NCBI GenBank assembly: GCA_030704615.1
Contig: CM060734.1
Coordinates: forward strand, 51,416,042-51,476,041
Origin: Takakia lepidozioides
Lineage: Eukaryota; Streptophyta; Takakiopsida; Takakiales; Takakiaceae
DNA length: 60,000 nucleotides
Direction: 5' to 3'
The notes beneath the pieces were generated by a model. That model searched no databases and was not told where the DNA came from. It worked only from the letters and a program-made list of their open reading frames with translations. The position numbers and the translations under genes were made by a program. Below, one piece after another: positions 10,050 through 22,520 of the stretch (positions are counted from its first letter, which is position 1; each line of letters begins with the position of its first letter).

Positions 10050-10480
10050 ATACAATAAAGACAATATTTTGTTTTGTATCATTGTTGAGATCTCCCCGAC
10101 CGCGGGGCCAGCCCTGGTGTTTGGTACCATTGGAAAGCCCTCGATGAGGAGGGGTGCACTGGCTTGGTCTCATAATTTTGGAACTTGCGGTGTGGGAGAT
10201 ATGAATTTCAAGTACTTTTGGTCGTTGGGAACTCGCAAAAAATAGCAAAATGGGCTTTCTTGCAACAATTACTGGTCCTTTATCTATCCTTTGTACACGG
10301 GGACATAAATGTAAATAATTGGGTTTTGTTTTCAAATATGGCATAAACACAATATTGTTTGTAGGGTCCTTGAGATCTCCCAAACCGCAAGGCCTCTAGC
10401 CACGATTTTGGTACCGTTGGAAAGCCCTCAATGAGTAGGGATGCACCGACTTGGTTTCATAAAATTTGGACTTACATAGT
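10050..10480. repeat. Two-copy tandem duplication, about 290-bp spacing
   Basis: Similar segments at about 10,065-10,185 and 10,345-10,475 share GAGATCTCC, then GGTACC.TTGGAAAGCCCTC and a GGTTTCATAA-like end. The copies are clearly diverged. No coding function is seen. Confidence 0.5.
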
Positions 10481-10499
10481 AGTGCAGGCCGAGGTCTGT

Positions 10500-11860
10500 T
10501 TTTAAATGAATAAACTTGATATAAAAAAAATACATATATATATTTGAGGGTTTTTAATGATTCAAAAAAGAAATATACATACAGCAGGGGATACTTTTTA
10601 AAATTTTAAAATTTCTATATATTTACAGGAGGGGATTTTATAATCTTCAAAATGTATGTACAGATGGGGTATAAATGATCCAAGGACCCGTATACAGGGG
10701 GTTTTTTTATTAGGCGGCGAACGCACGTGATACGGACATTTTATAAAGAGTGCACCCCCCACGGGCTAACATTAGGCACATTTAATTAGCTACACCAACC
10801 GCCCTGCTTTTCATCCAGCCAACGAACAGAAGAGCATCTGCAACAGGTGGAATACTCCATCTTACAGGAAGACCGTGCTCATCTTGAGCCTCGTCCCCAT
10901 TTTCTTCCAAAGTGCCCTCCAAAATTTACTTTATCTACAAGATCACGTGTTTACAAAATAAAAAAGTTTATGTTGGTCAAATTGTAAACCATTCTTAAAG
11001 GTTTTTATAAACCAGCATAAACCACCTAACATGATGTTTTTAATTTATCCTTTATTGATAATTTTGTTCTATAATTACTTGTTAGCACAACAGATTGTAA
11101 CTAAGCCAATAGATTAGAAGCTCGATACTATATTTCAAGTCTAGATATATATAAAAATGGTTATAATAGAGTTTTTGGTCGTCCAACATTATGTTAAAAA
11201 TAATAGCTTTTGAAATTTTAGTTAAAATGATTCATATATTTTCTTATATTGTATTTAGACAATGTTGTACATAATATAAGTACTTTTTCAATAGACATTT
11301 TATTATTATTCTCAAAATTATCAGACACATTATCTCAATTTAAGTTATTACACTATTAGCATGCCCCTTGAATATTGCATCATTTCAATAAATATATCAA
11401 ATCTATTGTATATATAATATTCAAGCATGATATCAAAGTAGTATATGTAAACTAAATATTATTGATACTAAATTATAATATATATTATATAACTAAAAAT
11501 TGTATTACATAAGTATATAAATACAAGATTCTCCAGGGAAATCCCTTGGAGGACCGGGATGGGGGCTCCGCGTTTCGCGGTGAGAGCGAGGCCCAACGGT
11601 CGCTTCGTCTCTCTCAGGTGGTCTCTCTCTACCGATCGTCGGCTGAAGCAGGGCCTCCCCGGAAGCAAATGGAGTCCAAGCTTTAAACACATGGTTTGTA
11701 TGATTTTCTAAATACATTTAAGCCTTTTTCGCTTATCTTTTGGTGACCACCTCAACATCCCATCGGTTCATCCTATACCTGCCCTGTCTCATTCATCATT
11801 CCGTGCGTGTTCCGCCGCCTCAGCCTCTTAACTTTGCTTCCCCCCTCTCGGTTGCCGGCT
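10500..11860. other. AT-rich intergenic DNA
   Basis: Low-complexity AT-rich sequence with G-runs near 10,690-10,760. A GC-richer island lies at 11,540-11,680 without a convincing gene. Confidence 0.35.
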
Positions 11861-11869
11861 GATATTAAT

Positions 11870-12215
11870 GACGTTTTGAGCTGTCTCTTTCACTCCACTT
11901 GGAGCTAACTCACCCCCCCCCGGCTATGCTACGAGGTGGTTGCTGGCCTTGTGTTCATACAAACTCCAGATCCACTCGGCTGCCCTGCTAATTTCCGCAG
12001 TAGATCCATCAGAGAGTCTTCAGCGCGTTTTGAGCTATCCCAGTCACTCCACTTGGAGCCAACGCTTAGCGCTTCTCCCCCCCCCCCCCGGGCTCTCATT
12101 ACGAGGTAGCTAGTGGCCTTGTGTTATGGTGTTATTGTGTGGCTTGGGTTCATCCTAGCTCCAGATGCTCTCGGCTTCCCTGTTAATTTCCGCAGTAGAA
12201 CCATCTGTGAGTTTG
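11870..12215 (+). repeat. Tandem duplication at the 5' end of the LINE
   Basis: Two units about 155 bp apart share TTTTGAGCT, CACTCCACTTGGAGC, a poly-C run, ACGAGGT, TGGCCTTGTGTT, CTCCAGAT and TAATTTCCGCAGTAGA. Repeated 5' monomers carrying the promoter are known in some L1-type elements; that role here is inferred from position. Confidence 0.5.
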
Positions 12216-12402
12216 CATTGTCGGTTTAATTCTCCTTATTCAATCTGACTGCTTCTTCCTTTCTAGTCTAGTTCTCGGTGCTCAATTTGGCTACCTTAAT
12301 TGCTTTCCTGCTTTCTCCTCTCTAGCAGTTTGCAGTTCAGTCGTTACTACCTCTCTTAGAGTCCCTGATCCTTCCCCGACACCTCTCTCTGTGTTGCGTG
12401 CC

Positions 12403-14947
12403 ATGGCGCTGAATTCCATGTTCCATCGCTCCAAGTCCTCAGACTGGCCGCGTCGCCAGTCGGGTCACTCAAGTAGGCACCCGCCTAATGGGTCCCAGCC
12501 AAGCTCAAGTCGGGGCTTCTACTAGGCCCACCAGGGAAGATCGACCAGCTCAAGGCAAATTTACAGGCCTAAGCAAATCCCGCCACCTTCGACGGATCTG
12601 CCCCCGAAAGTCCACAGCAGTGAGGCAAGGCCCCCGCACATCCTGGAGCAGTGCCTCTCCCCTCCAGTACCAGAAGAAGAGGAGTTTTTCATTGACCCCC
12701 TGGAGGAGTAGCGAGCAATGAGCAATGTCTTTCCCCTTATCAAGATGGATATACAAGATCTGCACATCAGAATCCCAGGTATGGAGAAGTCTGGTATCTT
12801 ACTACACTTTCCGGGCAGGAAGGTCAAGAGATCCTACGTGAGGGACTAGGCGATCCACTACCTTGGGGGCCCGGGTGAGCTTAACCACCACTTCTGCATT
12901 GCCAAAGGAAGGGGTTTCTTTTCAGTGATGTTTGAATCGGTGGCTGCGGCAGCTAAGGCCCTGCAATTCAACCCGCATCAGAAGGGGTTTAACGTAAATA
13001 TCTTCCCTTGGTCGTCTAAGCTGGGCAACAAGAACGACAAGTTGTGGGGACCTAGAGTCGTTTCTATTCCTTTTATCCCAGATCAGTACCTGGCAAATCT
13101 ACCAGACATTGCAAACCATTTTGGAGAGTACTTGGGCTGTCTGGGGGTATTTGATCCTCTCATGAACACTGATGTCCTCAGCAAAATGCCATCATGGAAA
13201 TCTGCCACCATCGCAACAAAAATGAATGAAGATGGTTGTCCTAAAATGGTGCTGATGATGCCTTACGAAGCAGTGCTGCCAGACTATGTGTGACTGCCAA
13301 TCGATACTAAAGGGAACTACTTCACAATTCGGCTGATTGAAGATGCATCTTACTCAGCATGCTTTGGCTGTGGGAAGCATGGACACATCAAGGTGAGATG
13401 CCCTTTTAGTAAGAGGAAAAGGTCCCCAGTTGTAGGGCCCGCGGCTAACCCACACGCCTCTTCTCAGTTCCTTCCTACCTCTCTCTCTCCGCGCCTCCTT
13501 CCTCTTCCATCTAACCCCCCCTTCCCCTCGCACTCTCTATTGTCTCCAACCCCATCTCTATCTGCTGATCTTCTGCAGTTTAGCCCAGTACACATTGCCA
13601 AAAAGCAAAAAGACCCCTTGGATCCTATGCATCTAGAGGCTAGCTGCTCACTGTCTGCCCCTCCTGTCGCCCATAAGGATCCCCCTCTCGTCACAGCGCA
13701 GGCCTCCAATCCCCCTCCACCCCCCCGCAGTTCCTTCTTCCCATGAGGTGGACCCAGCTATGAAGCTCTCTCCTTCAACGATTGCAGGCAGTCCGATGGT
13801 GGCCATTGTTCTAAAATCCATTCAGTCATTCCAAGACCTGGTGTTGCCAGGTTGCTCAGCCTTGTCCACCAACGAGGCTCCCAAAGCCTCTTGTGTTACC
13901 CCCATCGTCTTCAAAATAGGCCCCCCAGCCTCAATTCTCATTACATCTGAAGATAGGCATGATCTGGAATCTCTGTGGATCACCAATCAGGACGTGTTAA
14001 GTTTCATTGAAAAGTGTCCCCCCAACAGTAGCCCTCAGTGCATGCTCATGGCTTAAATACATGATTTTTTTGCCAATCATCTACCGTGCTATCTCATTTC
14101 TCCATCCTCGTCCATCACCTGGGGGGCGTATGTGGAAGAACACCCTTATTTGAACTGCAGGCCTAACACCCAGGTGCTGGCTCTAATGGAGGATGCAGAC
14201 ATCTACCACACCCCCCCAGGCAGGTCTTGGTGGATCAGGGAGGACTGCTTGGGGAAACCTTGGGGCACGCAGCCAGCCCACATCAGGGCAAAGGATGTGC
14301 TATCTAATGCCTTTACCCTTCTCTCCAGGCTGTTGGACCAACGTTTGACATATATTAACCACCAGGATGATCTGCAGAGGACAAGAGATCACCTCAGAGG
14401 GATTCCCTCTGAATCATCTTCTTCAAGTGGCTCCCCTGGGGTGCAAACACAGGCAAAAGATAAGGAGGCCCCACCCCGAGTGGAGCCCCTGGACCAATTG
14501 AGCCAAATCAAGAGCCAATCTGCAGAAGACAATCGGAGGTCAGCCAATATGTTCCCTACCATCCAAGAAGTTCAGGCGGCAATTGGCTCTTTCTCCATAC
14601 CATCGGCTTCCCCTCACCTGGCCCCCCCGCCAGCTGCCTCCTTTGAGGCGGGTTCTCCTATCTCTAAGGTAAGTCCCCAGCCCTTGCCATTCTTTCTGTT
14701 CCAGGCTAACTCAAAGGATAGGAGGAGATGTTGGGTTCTATGTATCCGCCCGTCTATTGATGCTAGGCATTCCGCCAGGAAAACCCTCCCGGTTATCAAC
14801 CTACCCATAGATGCATCACCCTCGGACCTCTCTTGCCTCTCTGACCTCTATCACCCTCCCATCCTTAGCACTAGCAACTCAGCCTTTTTCAAAAAACTTC
14901 TCAAAATCCCTCTTGTTTGGCAACAACCCCGCACCCAGATCAGATAA
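12403..14947 (+). pseudogene. LINE ORF1 (nucleic-acid-binding, zinc-knuckle protein)
   Basis: From ATG 12403 one frame runs to 13,746 with stops at about 12,523, 12,709, 12,847 and 13,291. A frameshift near 13,735 then carries on to 14,947 with one further stop at about 14,054. The middle part has a DUF4283-like feel (FGEYLGCLGVFDP) and a CCHC knuckle, CFGCGKHGHIKVRC, followed by a Pro/Ser-rich tail, as in plant L1 ORF1 proteins that coat element RNA. The C-terminal half (LALMEDADIYHTPPGRSWW) is not recognised. The interrupting stops mean the protein cannot be made. Confidence 0.7.
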
Positions 14948-15126
14948 TTCCAAATTCTCATGTGGATACCTCCCACCTCATCAAATCCTAAAAAGACCTC
15001 CCTCACCTCCCAGATCTTACATTTGGGTCAACAGCCTCCTCCCCTCTGATAAGAGGGTTAAATTCAAGTGTTTAAGCCAGAGGCCATCAAATGAGATTGA
15101 TCATCTCAGCCTTGCCTTTCATCCCC

Positions 15127-18100
15127 ATGTTGATTGACATGGCTTCTTGGAACATCAGGGGCCTTGGGGCGGATAATGCTTCCCCAAAGCACGCTAGCGT
15201 CAAGTAGTTTCTAGCCCCTTATCTTCGGAAAGATGCAATTCTCTTCCTGCAAGAACACAAACTCGATCTAGGGAAAATCGCTTCTCTCTCAGACAATCTC
15301 TGGCCACGAGCAAACTCCCTATGGAAACCAACTTCTGAAGGTTCCAGAGGAGGCACCGCCATCTTGGTTTCCCCATCCCTCTTTCAATTTATTGTCTCAG
15401 AAGGCTCTTGGGTTCCAGGTAGAGTTCAGTACTGTGCCATAGACCTCCCAACCAACGGTGGCCGGCTGGGGTTAATTAATATCTATGCTCCGAACTCGCC
15501 GGCAGGAAGGGCTCAGCTCTAGGAGTCCATAAACACCAACATGAAACTAAAACAGGACATATATTTCTGGATGCTGGCAGGGGACTTCAATATGGTTGAG
15601 TCTCCTTCCGACAGACGGGGTCTTGGTCAGTTTAACCTAGACGTGACAGAGACTCAACACTGGCACTCCCTCACCCTCAACCACAATTTGGTGGAAATAG
15701 AAATGGTGAACCGGGGGCCTCCGCCCCCCTCAGGCCCTATCTTCACTTGGTCAAATAACAGAGCCCTCGCCGATCTCCAAATGGCCAGATTGGACAGATT
15801 CTACGCCTCCTTGGACTGCATTCAATGGTCCCGGAGGCTACCTCAACAGCCCATCCACCCCGGCTTTGATCACGCCGTCATTGAGGCTTCATTGGATATT
15901 CCAAACACTCGCCCAAGGGGCAAAGGTCTTTACAAAATGAATGCCTCTCTGTTACAGATCCCGTAGTTCGTACATGGCTTGCAGACAGCTTGGTCTTGGG
16001 CTGGCGCGGCCTTTCAGAACCCTTCAGATAGGTTCATGACCAAGCTCGTAGCGGTGGGGGCAGCTAGTCAGCAGATGAGTAGAGAGATTGCAGCCACTAG
16101 GAAAAGGAGGGTAGGGGCCCTCATCAAATGTCTCTCAGTCTGTCAAAGAAAAATGGAATCTCCCCGCTGTGATCAGGAAACTTACGATACCTACCTGGAA
16201 GCAAAACAAAACTTGCAATTCTTCCAAGACCTGCAGGAGCAGAAGCTTAAGATGTCAACAGGTGTTAACTGGTCATCCAAGGGAGAAAAAATGTCCAAGT
16301 ATTTCTTTGCAAAAACCAGGCTTAGGAAGGCAGGGCAGACAATTTCTGAACTAGCTGACAGAGCATCGGGACTGACATTCACAGACCCCAAACCCATGGT
16401 TTCATTCGCTGCCAGCCACTTTCAAACCCTCTTTAGGAGTGACAGGCCTGTAGAAGCAGCCATACTTGATGCTTGCTTGGCGCACTCCCCTCTTCTCATC
16501 GCCCCGCCTATAGTCAAGGCGGTGGAATTTTACAAAAACCTATGGCCTGACATCTCGCTTGACTTTGGGGCCATGGCCAACCACATCTTTCAGGCGAACC
16601 ATATGCCAGGGAGCATGTCACAGGGAGTCATCTCTCTGATTTTCAAAAAGGGTGATAGGACGGACTTAAGCAATTATAGGCCCATAACTCTCCTCAGTGT
16701 TGCTTATAAGATTATAGCCAAATGCTTGGCTCTACGTCTTCAGCCTCTGCTACCCTCAATCATTAGACCTAGCCAGTCGGGCTTTATTAAGGGAAGATAT
16801 ATCATGGATAATATTCTTCTGGCACAGGAGCTTCCCTAATATGCCCTTCAAACACAGCAGGCGATTGTCCTAATCCTTCTAGACTTTGAGAAAGCGTTTA
16901 ACAGGGTAGAATGGCCTTTCCTCATGGGCACCCTGACCAAGATCGGTGTGCCTCCCTCCTTTTGTCGATGGGTGCGCATTCTATTGAAGGGGTCAACCAG
17001 CAGGGTGATCATCAACGGTGCAGTGTCAATGCCATTCAACTTGTTTCGATCTGTCCGTCAAGGCTGCCCCTTGGCTCCTTTCCTTTTCATTATCGCCGCC
17101 GACACACTTGATTACATGCTACAAGCAGACACACAGATTCTGGGTCTTAGAATCACAAACTACATAACTAATCAGCGTGCTTACATCAGGGAATCCATGT
17201 ATGTAGATAATACTTTCCTTATGCTGCAAGCAAGCCAAACCAACCTGGACAGAACTGCAGCAACCTTGGAGAAGTTCTGCGAAGCTTCCGGTTTCAAGGT
17301 CAACTAGAACAAAACCTGTGCCATCCTCGCTGGTGATAAATCCAAATCCCTTCTGGGACGAATGCCCTCTTGGGGCCAGGCCTGGGGCCTATCATGGCTG
17401 CAACCTAACCAGACGACAATGCTGCTAGGATACACCTATGGGCTGGATATCACCGATGAACAATGATTCGCACCCATTCTTTCCAAGATTAAAAAAAACC
17501 TCACTTTCTGGGGCTGTAAGTTCCTCTCAATCACAGGTCGGGCACTTGTGGCCAACCAGATTCTCTCAGCTGGCCTATGGTTCTACGCAACATCATGGCG
17601 CCCCTCTAAAAGGCAAATTGGAGAATATAAAGCCTTATTGCGGAATTTCATTTGGGGAGCTAGCAAAGTGGGCCAAAAAGTCAGGCCACAGGTCTCCTGG
17701 AGACAGATCTGCCAGCCAAAAAAACAGGGAGGACTGGGGGTTCTAGACCCGGAAATCCAAATTACAACACTCCTCGAAAAATGGCTGCCAAGATTCTTAG
17801 GCCCAGAAGGTGGCTGGTGGAAGTTTTTGGTGATGGGTAATCTGATGATGGCAAGTCCCCTAAAGACCTCTAGATGGCACCCCTCCATTCGCTGGATCAC
17901 ACAGGGATTCAAGCACAAAATGGTAGGATCGTCCCTTTGGAACGTCATCTGGAAAGCTTGGGCTACACTGAGACCTTTTCTTCGCAAAAAAGAGCCAGAA
18001 AAATTCGAGGAAACCCTCCACCAGCACCTTTTTTTGAACACCAACATGCCCACACAATCTGAAAAATTGCTAGCAAAAAAGTGGTTTGCCTGGGACAGCA

Positions 18101-19341
18101 CGGGCATTAGTCAACTAAAACACCTGTGGTTGCCTACAGGCTTCCTACATATTGACACAATCTGCCCTATTCTGGGGTCGATCAGAGCCAAGGCCGGGCT
18201 GCAGGCGGTCATAAATTCTACACCTCAAACCTGGTCCCTGTCGCTGCAGGCAGGACCACTGACCCCCTCCACGAACTTCTGGACATTAGGAGTCATAAGC
18301 AACAGGCTCACCATCATTTTGGTGATTTCTGCCACGGATACTCACTTCTCAGGGTTCACTTACCATATAAATCCCGAAACACTTGTGCTGACCTTGGTTT
18401 CGCACCCAAACCCTCTTCCCCCGTTTCTTTCATACCCCAGTGAGAATATGCAACTGGTCATCTAAGTTCAAAGAGTTTGATCCCCAACCACCTCTTACCA
18501 TGCCTGTCCTGTCCTGGCTCAATACCTCCACATTTGTTTGGATCCTGGGAAGACCTCTGGCGGACCTCCAGCTGGACCCCAAGGAATGGGATTGGTCCTT
18601 TGGCCGCATTGCATCACCCCTTCTTACCTACACCCCCAAGATGGCTTATAGGGCTCTTAACAGACAGCCAGCCCTCTCCATTAAGTGGAATAGCAAATGG
18701 AGTCACTTTGGTTTCTTGAATGAGAACTGGTCAGCAATCTGGTCTTCCATCTGGCTAAAAATTAGGCCGGCCAAGATCTCAGCGTTTTTATGGCAAGTAG
18801 CGAACAGAGCCCTAAAAGTGGGAGAATGGCTGCAATTCCATGAAGCTCTTCTATGTCGATGCTGCTCCTCGAGTATCATTGAATCTCATGAGCACTGCCT
18901 TCTGCCCTGTATTCTATAGACATTGGAGTCTCTCAAATATTGGCCCTCTGGATCTGCTACTCAATTACAACAAAACAACCAAAGGCCGATCCTTTCCATG
19001 CCCGGTCTTCGAGACTCTTCGCGCTTCTACGTTTATGGCACCTATGGCGTGCTAGATATAAAAAGACCTTTAGCAAGGAGACAATCAGTACCTCAGTTTT
19101 GTTGGCTATGGTGTACAAAGATCTTTTAATAGAGTCGAAAAAAGCTTGGGCAAAATGTGTTGCAGACTGTCATAGGACTCCAAGGCAGGCGCCAGCAATC
19201 CATGCATCATTCAGGACGACGTGGGCCTGCCATGGCGTCATTTGTCAAAGCGACGAGCAGGAACACTGCATTTGGAACACTCTCCCCCCTCAGAGCTGGA
19301 GAGACCTCAGAGCTCCACTCCACGGCCTCGCCGGAATTTGA
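15127..19341 (+). pseudogene. LINE ORF2 (APE endonuclease, reverse transcriptase, zf-RVT)
   Basis: From ATG 15127 one frame holds the endonuclease (SWNIRGLG, FLQEHK, LAGDFNM, RLDRFY, FDHAVI) to about residue 260 and then the RT (LIFKKGDRTDLSNYRPITLL, SGFIKGR, VRQGCPLAPFLF). The catalytic motif reads YVDN instead of the family's [FY]ADD, and the endonuclease SDH motif reads FDH. Stops occur at several points (e.g. after HASVK, RAQL, QELP, FKVN, TDEQ). Frame changes near 18,450 and 18,930 join a zf-RVT-like stretch (IRPAKISAFLW, RCCSS...HEHC) to a C-terminal tail. This copy is inactive by any reading. Confidence 0.85.
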
Positions 19342-19640
19342 GAGAGACGTGAACTGGAAACACGTCAAGCACCCCGCCACTACTTCCAGGCTAAATTTTC
19401 GTTAAGTGTAGTTGTAGATTAGCTCCTCGATAATCTCAGCTGCAGGCTTAACTTTTTGGAAGTCTCTCGGTCAGGGCTAGGTTGTTGTGAGAGGTTCGCT
19501 CTCTTTCAGCACACTGCTGCACTTTAGCAGCAGGGAATGGATCTCCCTTCACTGACTACAGTGTGTAGTCCTCATGGTGCAAAAGGGGTTTTATTTTTTT
19601 TCCCCTCGATCTGGAATAAATGCAATATTTAAAGTTAAAA

Positions 19641-21092
19641 AATACAATATATAAAATTAGGAATACTTAAATAACTAAATTTTAATATTAAAATATAAAA
19701 TATTTTCCAATAAACAGCAATCAGTTATCAACGACATTAACCCTTAAGTTCCCATGCCCTTTTTTGACTTTTTACCAATTTTGGGTACCCAACTACAGTA
19801 AATTGCCCCTAGAAACCTACCAAAAATCATCCAGAGATTCCAGCCTTATAGTAGTGGGCCCAGCTCATTTATGCATGACATACCAAAAAATGAGCCAAGT
19901 CCATCGTGGAAATTGTGAGATTATAGCGTTCATAACATATATGTGGAAGTGCTAAAGTCTCCCTCAAACCTTGCCACTAGGAGCGTATCTAGCAATGAAA
20001 GATACTTTAAAACGTATCTTATATTGTGGGATGTTTGCACGAAACCTGTTGAACCTTCAACAACCGGTCACAAAATCCAAAAATGACCGGCTCTCGCCGG
20101 TCATCCCTGTGCATGCCAAGGTATTTAATGCACTGCATTCAAACAATTCAAATGAAAACACTACATTATAATGACACCTAACCAGTACAATTGTTTGTCT
20201 TATTAACTTATCATAATGATGCACCATGCATACACACAAAAGTCAATGCGTATTAATGATATCTCATCCACCTAATATGCAATGCATAACCATTTACCAT
20301 CCAAAATCCAACGGCCGTTCCATTCCGTCCAACGGTGCATGTCCCTTACCATCCAAAGTCCAACGGTTGCACAACCATTTACCATCCAAAACCCAATGGC
20401 CATTCCATTCCGTCCAACGGTGCATCTCCCTTACCATCCAAAGTTTAACGGTGGTTTGCAACGGTGCACGCTTGCGTCCAACGGATGGTAGTCTTTACCC
20501 AATGGACGATAAATTTTAATAGATCTTTCATAACATTAATTGCTAGGGGCTAATTGCACACTATAAGAATTGCAAGCCCTCACATACCACCTACGTAAGT
20601 GGTTGTGGGTTCAATCCACCCTTGGTGTCACAAAGGTGTCCACCTTCCTAATGGAAGACAATAACCCTTCGGGATGAAGAGACGCCATAATTTATGCTTC
20701 CTTCGGGAGGCGTCAAATATTTAATATTTAATATTATGAATCAAACAATACTTTTAGGGTTTAGGCGATATCATGGATCAACCCTTTCATTACTTTATTA
20801 CTGATTGTATTGAGTCCATATACCTCCAATGATATGTGAACGACTTAAAATATATATTATCAATTGAATGGGCATTTGTTCGAGCATGGTCAGTGCACCT
20901 ATTCAATAGTTGCTTGAATATGTAAAATGTTACATATTCAATGTTGGATGGGACACGATGAATCTCATTCATTCTCTGGTTCGAACCAGTATTGTACTGG
21001 TATGTCCATTTTAACATACCAGGCTGGTCATGGTATGCCTAATGGACCTTTAAGGCCAATATGGTAGAGCCCAGTGCAGATCCACAGTGGCC
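19641..21092. other. Intergenic DNA between LINE and gypsy element
   Basis: Mostly AT-rich. It holds a two-copy 85-bp tandem duplication at 20,291-20,460 (units starting CATTTACCATCCAAAA) and a stretch at about 20,560-20,720 with a B-box-like GGGTTCAATCC that may be a SINE relic. No gene is seen. Confidence 0.45.
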
Positions 21093-21096
21093 GCGT
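21093..21096. repeat. Direct repeat GCGT, left side (candidate target-site duplication)
   Basis: GCGT directly precedes TGTCAAG, the left end of the element. The same four bases follow the right end at 33,652-33,655. A four-base match arises by chance about once in 256. Confidence 0.6.
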
Positions 21097-21423
21097 TGTC
21101 AAGTTATTTTACCACTAGTGTGAAAACTAGCTAGGAAATAGCTAGCTTTTACATATTGACATTTGGGATTGGCCCAAGTGTCAATCCAGGGGTCAAAGCA
21201 GATTTAGGCCCTGGAGTGGTTATCTTCACGGCAAGCGCGGGAGGCTCATCTTTCTCGAGTTGAGCCTCACCGCGCCTAGCTATGGCGCCGTAGTGTGGAT
21301 TCCCCATGGCGTGGGGTGCACTTGGCTTGACTTGTATTTGAGTGATGAGGTTATATATGCATGAGTTTATGCTTCAGCTTTGTGAGCTCGCATGAGCTTG
21401 TGCTTGTATTCTTCTTCTTTATC
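21097..21423 (+). repeat. A1, left split direct repeat
   Basis: 327 bp starting TGTCAAGTTATTTTACC and ending CTTCTTTATC. It matches A2 (33,136-33,461) except for one extra A in A1 at about 21,133. It is not followed by a B unit, unlike A2. It carries the hairpin at 21,235-21,275. Confidence 0.85.
21235..21275 (+). promoter_or_regulatory. Bulged RNA hairpin within A1 (also 33,273-33,313)
   Basis: GCGCGGGAGGCTCA pairs with TGAGCCTCACCGCGC with one bulged base, enclosing the 12-nt loop TCTTTCTCGAGT. The homologous position of the 7-kb element (7982-8020) forms the same structure with a different outer stem and a nearly identical loop. Pairing maintained despite sequence change argues for a functional RNA, perhaps in priming, packaging or start-site definition. 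Confidence 0.65.
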
Positions 21424-21424
21424 A

Positions 21425-21441
21425 CTCGAGAAAGATGAGCC
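21425..21441 (+). promoter_or_regulatory. Candidate self-priming primer-binding site
   Basis: The 17 nt CTCGAGAAAGATGAGCC start one base after A1 and are the exact reverse complement of 21,243-21,259 in the A1 hairpin loop and adjoining stem. The position directly after the left terminal repeat is where retrotransposons keep the minus-strand primer site. I see no plant initiator tRNA-Met complement (TGGTATCAGAGC type). Self-priming from the transcript's own 5' region is established for Tf1/sushi-type elements; its use here is inferred. Confidence 0.55.
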
Positions 21442-22107
21442 CGTATCTATGAGTGCTAGATACGAGTTAGTTGTAGCACTTGTGGTTTTTGCTTGAGAAT
21501 GAGAGAAACCAAGTTGTTATGCAAGGAGCACCGTGGAGCTCTTGGTTATTAGAAGCGGAGGCGATGTGGGTTACGAGGTGGTAAACCTTGGCATTCGATC
21601 TTCAGCTTCATAGATGAAAGCACCATACTGTAGGTAATTCCAGAGCACCTTGATGGTTTCAGATTGTGTACATGCATGAGCAAGCACGATTGGGAAGAGG
21701 ACCAGTCAAGAGCAGGTTATAGTGGCTTTGGTGGCAAAGCTGAGAACTGGACTTGGGAATGCGAGCTGTCATTGTGTGAAGGATTGCAAGACCAAGCGAA
21801 AGGGCTGATTTGGCTTGGGGCAAATCAGTGCACTTTGTGGAGTATGGTGAGATTGGGTTTCAATCTCGAGCTTCAGCATTGAGAGGGCTCTTGTCATGGC
21901 AAGAGCAGGGCTGGAACAGGAGCTAAGAGGTGCGGCAAGGCCATGGAATGTGCACCTAGGGTTTCAGAGCTTGGAAGAAGAGCTCTTGCACCACAAGAGA
22001 AGTGTCTTGTGGCTGGAAATGTAAGCCTTAGGGTTTCAGGAGCTTGGCAAGGGCTGTGGAGTGCTTAGTCTTGTCTTAGAGAGCATCAAGGAGCCAAGGA
22101 GCCAAGA

Positions 22108-22520
22108 TAGGGGGCTGATATCTCTTGTGTGAAGAGGTTGCATGTGTGGAGCATGTATTCAGCTCATTGAAGCTTCCATCTTCAAGCTTGGAGGGCAAGC
22201 AAGGAAGAGGGAAGGGCTGACTTCCCTTATGTGAGGGCAATGTATGTGTGGAGCATGCTATCAGCCTGGTGAAGGCTTGCACTTTTAGGTGTGGGAGTGC
22301 AAGAAAGGAAGGAAGGGGCTGGTTTCCCTGTAGGGCATGTAGAGCATGCTTTCAGCCTGCTGAAGCTTGTATTATCAGGTTTGTGGGTGCAAGAAATGAA
22401 GCAAAGGAGCTGATTCTCTTATGGTGAGAGTGGGGCATGTGTGGAGCATGCCTTCAGCCCATTGAGGCTCTTGTTTTCAAGCCTTAGAGAGCTAGAACGG
22501 AAGGTCTAGGGCTGGTTTCC
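22108..22520 (+). repeat. Degenerate ~100-bp repeats in the element leader
   Basis: Four diverged units share GGGCTG, TGTGGAGCATG, TTCAGC and TGAAGCTTG-like blocks (GTGGAGCATG or GTAGAGCATG at about 22,145, 22,250, 22,335 and 22,436). They lie between A1 and the minisatellite. No long open frame is supported. Confidence 0.5.

Larger units (their letters stand above)
11870..19640 (+). mobile_element. L1-like non-LTR retrotransposon (LINE), decayed full-length copy
   Basis: It has a 5' region with tandem monomers, ORF1 with a zinc knuckle, ORF2 with APE endonuclease, RT and a C-terminal zinc-finger region, and a 3' UTR ending near an ATAAATGC / A-rich stretch. Many stops are explicable by C-to-T or G-to-A change, as in long-methylated DNA. 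The borders are approximate and no target-site duplication was confirmed. Confidence 0.8.
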
